DNA of 64,000 bases, taken from contig CADCXA010000053.1 of assembly GCA_902806565.1 (NCBI GenBank), positions 248,001-312,000 on the forward strand. Reading direction: 5' to 3'. Each line of letters opens with the position of its first letter. Position 1 is the stretch's first letter. A program made the position numbers and the translations under genes. Origin of the DNA: Hypoxylon rubiginosum (taxonomy: Eukaryota > Ascomycota > Sordariomycetes > Xylariales > Hypoxylaceae). This document shows positions 60,377 through 64,000 of this stretch, in pieces. A model generated the notes under the pieces. That model was not told the DNA's origin. It was given only the letters and a program-made list of their open reading frames with translations, and made no database searches.

Positions 60377-63352
60377 TCAAATAAAGTCCTCGTCCTCCGT
60401 CTCGTCGCCGTCCTCGGCCGCGGCGTCGAACTTGCCCGATTCGTCCACGATCGTCAGCGCGAGGAGGTCGTTGACGAGGTCGTCGCCGCGGCTCTTGTTC
60501 TCCTCGAGCCGGGTGCGCAGGCCGGCCTCCTCGCCCGCCAGGACCTCTCCGGCCTCGCCCGAGGGCGCGCTCGAGCTGCGCACCTGGACGCGGACCTCGC
60601 CGGGGACGCCGTCGATGCGCACGTTCTGCGTGACGCTGGAGCTGCCGGGCGGGGGGCGGGTCGCGGGCGGCTGCTGGCCGTGGTGGTGGTTTGCGCTCAC
60701 GAGGTTTTGTAGGAAGGTGGAGGCGTCGGGGCACCCGTCCATGAGCCACTTCAGGCATAGCTGGGTGCGCTCGCGGCAGAAGCGGTTGTTGTCGTCGTAC
60801 AGGCAACAGTTGAGCAGGGAGACGATGCCGTTGTGCTGCAGGATCTGCACCTGCACCTTGGGGTTGCCGGGCGAGGACTGGCCGGGCGGCGGCTGCAGGA
60901 GGGCGGCGAGGATGGACAAGACCTGGCCCTTGATGCCGGCCCACGGGAACTCGTGGGGTGGCTCGGAGATGGGGGGAGGCGGAGGTGGCGGCGGGGGCGG
61001 GTTGTTCGACGATGATGCTTGCGGCGTAGAGGTCGTAGTTGACGGCGTGGCGGGGGGCTCATTTCGTCGAGCGCCTACAAGCGGAGCTTTCTCCACTCCG
61101 TTATCAAGGCCCTCGAGCAGTCTCAGAAGCTCATACACCGCCTCGTAGTCAATAAGGTGCTGACGGAGAGGGAAAATGTCGGCGACGGTGTAAAGGAAGT
61201 CAAGATATTGGACTAGACCATCCTTGGCTCGTTCCAGGTCCCAATTATCCACCGGGAAGTCTGCGGGATCTAGACGGCCCTTCCTTACTTCACCCTGGAT
61301 CTGCATTAGGGCAACGCATTCTGGGACGATTCTGCTTCGGAATAGACCATATAGATAGTTGAGCATCTTCCCTAAGCGAACGTCTTCGTTCGCTAGGACT
61401 TTTTCTACATCGTCTGACTTAGGGTCAGCGTAGGGGTTGTAATCTTTCGGTGGGTAGAGGGCCGTACGGAAGAGGTAAGTAATTAGTCGGAGTAGAATAG
61501 TCTGCGCCGGCGATATGATATCCTTGGGGGTTCGTAGAGCCATCCATGCATAGGGAATGAGCGCGTTCTCGTGGATGGCTTGCACGATCTGGCTGCTGAT
61601 CTGAAATATGAGAGATTGCTCGTCCTTCTCCCATACGGCGATGAAGACGAGCATCTCCCTCAAGAGATTTCTACCGCAGTCTGTGGCGAGGAAAATGCGA
61701 CACCGACAGTGCTGTAGGTTCTCTCTGTACCGAGTTAGGCCAGAGCCTGCAGATTCTAATATACAGGACTTCACAATCATGTGGAGCGCCTCGATCTGCT
61801 TCGGATCGAGTATATTTGGTATTTCAGTAAGGAGTCCCGTCATGGGCCCTTCGCCATACGAGTCGTCATCATCTGCTTCTTCTTCATACTCGTCGTATTC
61901 CGGTACGAAATTCTGAGCTGCTTGTGGTGGCTGGCTCGGTAACTCGACGCCATGTTCATGTTCTAGTGAGGGCTCGGCAGCGTCATTCGGTTCCTCCTGG
62001 GGCTCCGCTGCCGCGTAGCGCTGCATAAGATTCGCCTCGCATTCCTTAATGCGCTGAGGAACGGAGTCGACAGACGAATACATGGTTAAACTCCAGTCAT
62101 TTGAGTTAGGGATCCGTGCGCCAAACCACCACTTATCTAGTTCGTGCGATACACGGCCATACGCTTTGTCTTGCTTGTATTTGTCCGTCTCATCGGGATA
62201 CCAGGCCGAAACGAGCTTGGCAGCCTCGTCGCGTGTATCAGTATCCGGCTGCCAGGCCCACATCTCGGGCGGAATGTAGTTCCAAGAAAGAAGGTTCTCC
62301 TCGCTGGGGAGCCATTGATCTCTCATCTCGGGAGTTTGAGAGTTAAAATACTCTTTGCATATAGCGGCTGCAGTGTCGGACATCCGACAGGACCTCTTAA
62401 GCCAGTTGGATAATTCGTCTCGAAGTTGCATGCTTCTGGGCGCCGGGTAATCCAGAACCGACTCGTGACGATCTTCCGGTCCCGGATTGCTGTCGGCATC
62501 CGGCGACTCTATTAGTACTCTGTACCAGAATATCATTTTATTACGATCGTTCTTAGCGATCCAGTTGTGAGCTTGTTGAAGGGACGTGACAAGAACCTTC
62601 TTGCCTGTCGATAGTTAGCTAGGCCGAGCATATTGAAGGTGTCTCAAGTTCCTCTTAGGTGTCTAGCAAAACTTACAGAGTTCCGTAATCTCGTTGAGTT
62701 TGGCCCTGGAAGATTCGTCTTCTGGCATTTCCCCATCGATCCCCTTGCTCGTCACGTTGACGCAAAGGCATATAGCTTCGTAAACCTCGTGGTCGAAATA
62801 GATGGCAGCGGACAGGTCCTGAGGCACCTCAGGATCGGTGGTGACGAGGAGATTGCGGGCAATATGCATCAGCTTGTTCAGCATCTGCAAGGCTTCTTTT
62901 AGAGGCACATAATTCTTGATTATGAGAGCAGTAACCTCCGGCGTAGTGATGTCGAAGAACTTGGTTTGGACGAAAGGCTCCGACCGGACACCAAGAGACT
63001 TCTCGTTGAGATCACATATGGTGGCGCTGACGGTTCGGCGTAGCCATATCCATACTCGCAAGTTTCTCGACAGGACTTCTCTATGATTCATGTTAATAAA
63101 ATATTGTGCTCTCATCTAAAAACTTTGGTAGGCGACCTACCTCACGTCCTTAAAAGTATGGGTCTTCTCGAGTGTCTTGGAGACTATGCCGGTGGCCTTG
63201 CCGACGGTCTGAGGTCCCATTACAGGGGACTGATTGTAGTGGCCCTCTAAGCAAATCAGAGCCGCACAGAAGATACGCTCTTCAATGGAGTCATCTTCCC
63301 ACATCTTTGCTCCATCGGAGTTTAGAGTGGATAAATTGGGAGACGACGCCAT
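60377..63352 (-). CDS. CTR86: Ataxin-10 / CTR86 homologue
   Basis: Armadillo-like helical protein of the ataxin-10 family (yeast Ctr86); roles reported in the family include cytokinesis and cell survival. Exons: 63352-63141, 63080-62677, 62604-60377; 947 residues. The first intron (60 bp) joins THTFKDV to REVLSRNLRVW; the second (72 bp) joins TELC to KKVLVTSLQQ. Most of the protein is helical, with an acidic break (EYDEYEEEADDDD, about 415-430). The ataxin-10 C-terminal domain is recognised by FPWAGIKGQVLSILAALLQ, then NGIVSLLNCCLYDDNNRFCRE and LKWLMDGCPD. A polyproline run (about 720-730) precedes that domain. The tail is Pro/Gly-rich and acidic. The coding DNA of the last exon is distinctly GC-rich at its 3' end (60380-61070). 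The gene is tail to tail with the gene at 58118. Confidence 0.85.
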
Positions 63353-64000
63353 AGCAGCTTCAGGTTGACTCTAGGCACGAGGTGAATATCGAAGCTTGCA
63401 CGATGACAAATGGCGAGAGCTCATGCCAAAGTCGAAATCGAAATTCTACAACGCCCCACCATCGATTACGAGGGGCAGAGGAGGCGTTTTGACACGGGCA
63501 CAACGACTGCAGATTTATATCAAGTGGTTGTTGGGTATAGAGTTGGATTCAATACTTGCTGAATAGTATCCGTAGACGCTTTCGACGTTGGGATAAGATT
63601 TAAGATTTTCGGCGAAAAGCGAAAAGTGAAAAGTTGGTGATGAATTCGGTACATAAGTGTTGCTAATTGCTACGTATTTGAATTTTTGGTTCGTTCATCC
63701 TCTTTGGTGAATCTACGCTTAACTAAACATGTAGGTATCCGTACTCTAGCTGACAAATTTATAGGTATTATACCTTACGTAAATAATACCGGTTTAATTA
63801 ATGTATGTAAGCTGTTTGCTTTGAAATGCATTTGTTCAAATAAATTCATTTATAAAAATCTCATCTGTATCAATCAACCTCTCGATTCTGGTAACCAGAG
63901 CCGTATGCGAGAATCTCAGCCGCAAAAGTGCCAACTGCTAAACATCTACAGTATGTCCGAATCATGAACGAGCACCCTTGACCGTGCTCTGTTTGCTAGG
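63353..64000. other. Right edge, upstream of the ataxin-10 homologue
   Basis: Should contain the promoter of the ataxin-10 homologue. From about 63660 the sequence turns A/T-rich. The plus frame at 63686-63967 has no recognisable content. No gene is supported up to the window edge. Confidence 0.5.

Noticed and set aside
60432..61148. Plus-strand open frames and a second minus frame in the GC-rich 3' part of the ataxin-10 homologue
   Set aside because: High G+C removes stop codons in all frames; only the minus frame continuing into the ataxin-10 domain has motif support.
1..64000. Secondary-metabolite gene cluster or defence island
   Set aside because: No PKS, NRPS, terpene synthase, DMATS, cluster transporter or pathway regulator is present. 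The neighbours are unrelated housekeeping genes.
1..64000. tRNA or rRNA genes
   Set aside because: I looked for B-box-like GGTTCGA.TCC segments with matching stems and found no acceptable cloverleaf, but a visual search can miss intron-containing tRNAs; a tRNAscan run would settle it.

Overview
The window is a piece of a filamentous ascomycete (Pezizomycotina) nuclear chromosome, most likely from a Sordariomycete. The evidence is the gene content (PAK kinase STE20, vigilin SCP160, RSC9/ARID2, ataxin-10/CTR86, neutral ceramidase, GH3 glucosidase, fungal type-B carboxylesterase), short introns (mostly 47-75 bp, GT..CTAAC/CTAAT..AG), roughly 50% G+C, and long intergenic stretches with T/C-rich leaders and dispersed palindromes built on CCTAGG. 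I found no rRNA, tRNA, CRISPR array, intact transposon or secondary-metabolite core gene.

Thirteen protein genes are supported. Left part: neutral ceramidase (+, 2490-4987), tail to tail with a secreted GH3 beta-glucosidase (-, 5224-7938). A very large three-exon gene (-, 9000-15992) encodes a seven-helix membrane domain fused to a repeat-rich tail of about 2,060 residues. Next come a conserved-looking hypothetical protein (-, 17731-18930) and a protein with a possible degenerate retropepsin-like domain (+, 20553-22243). The latter is tail to tail with a secreted type-B carboxylesterase (-, 22714-24930).

Centre: a 12-exon gene (-, 25756-30575) encodes a multidomain protein with a B-box-like zinc module, a P-loop GTPase of GB1/RHD3-like (guanylate-binding/atlastin) appearance, a RING finger and a patatin phospholipase. 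This is the most interesting object in the window. It is followed by 6.6 kb with no convincing gene.

Right part: a mitochondrially targeted short-chain dehydrogenase (+, 37238-38401), STE20 (-, 40540-43632), SCP160 (+, 48351-52429), RSC9 (-, 53179-56215), an unrecognised disordered protein (+, 58118-59803) and an ataxin-10 homologue (-, 60377-63352). These genes are not an operon or pathway cluster. They are a mixture of housekeeping and signalling genes with a few secreted hydrolases and some fast-evolving proteins.

Exon coordinates were derived by hand from splice-site consensus, reading-frame continuity and family motifs. Two junctions do not close cleanly, one in the carboxylesterase and one near the 3' end of the patatin gene, and both are reported as findings. 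The intergenic DNA holds several simple repeats and seven exact copies of the 10-bp palindrome TACCTAGGTA, none of them inside a gene.
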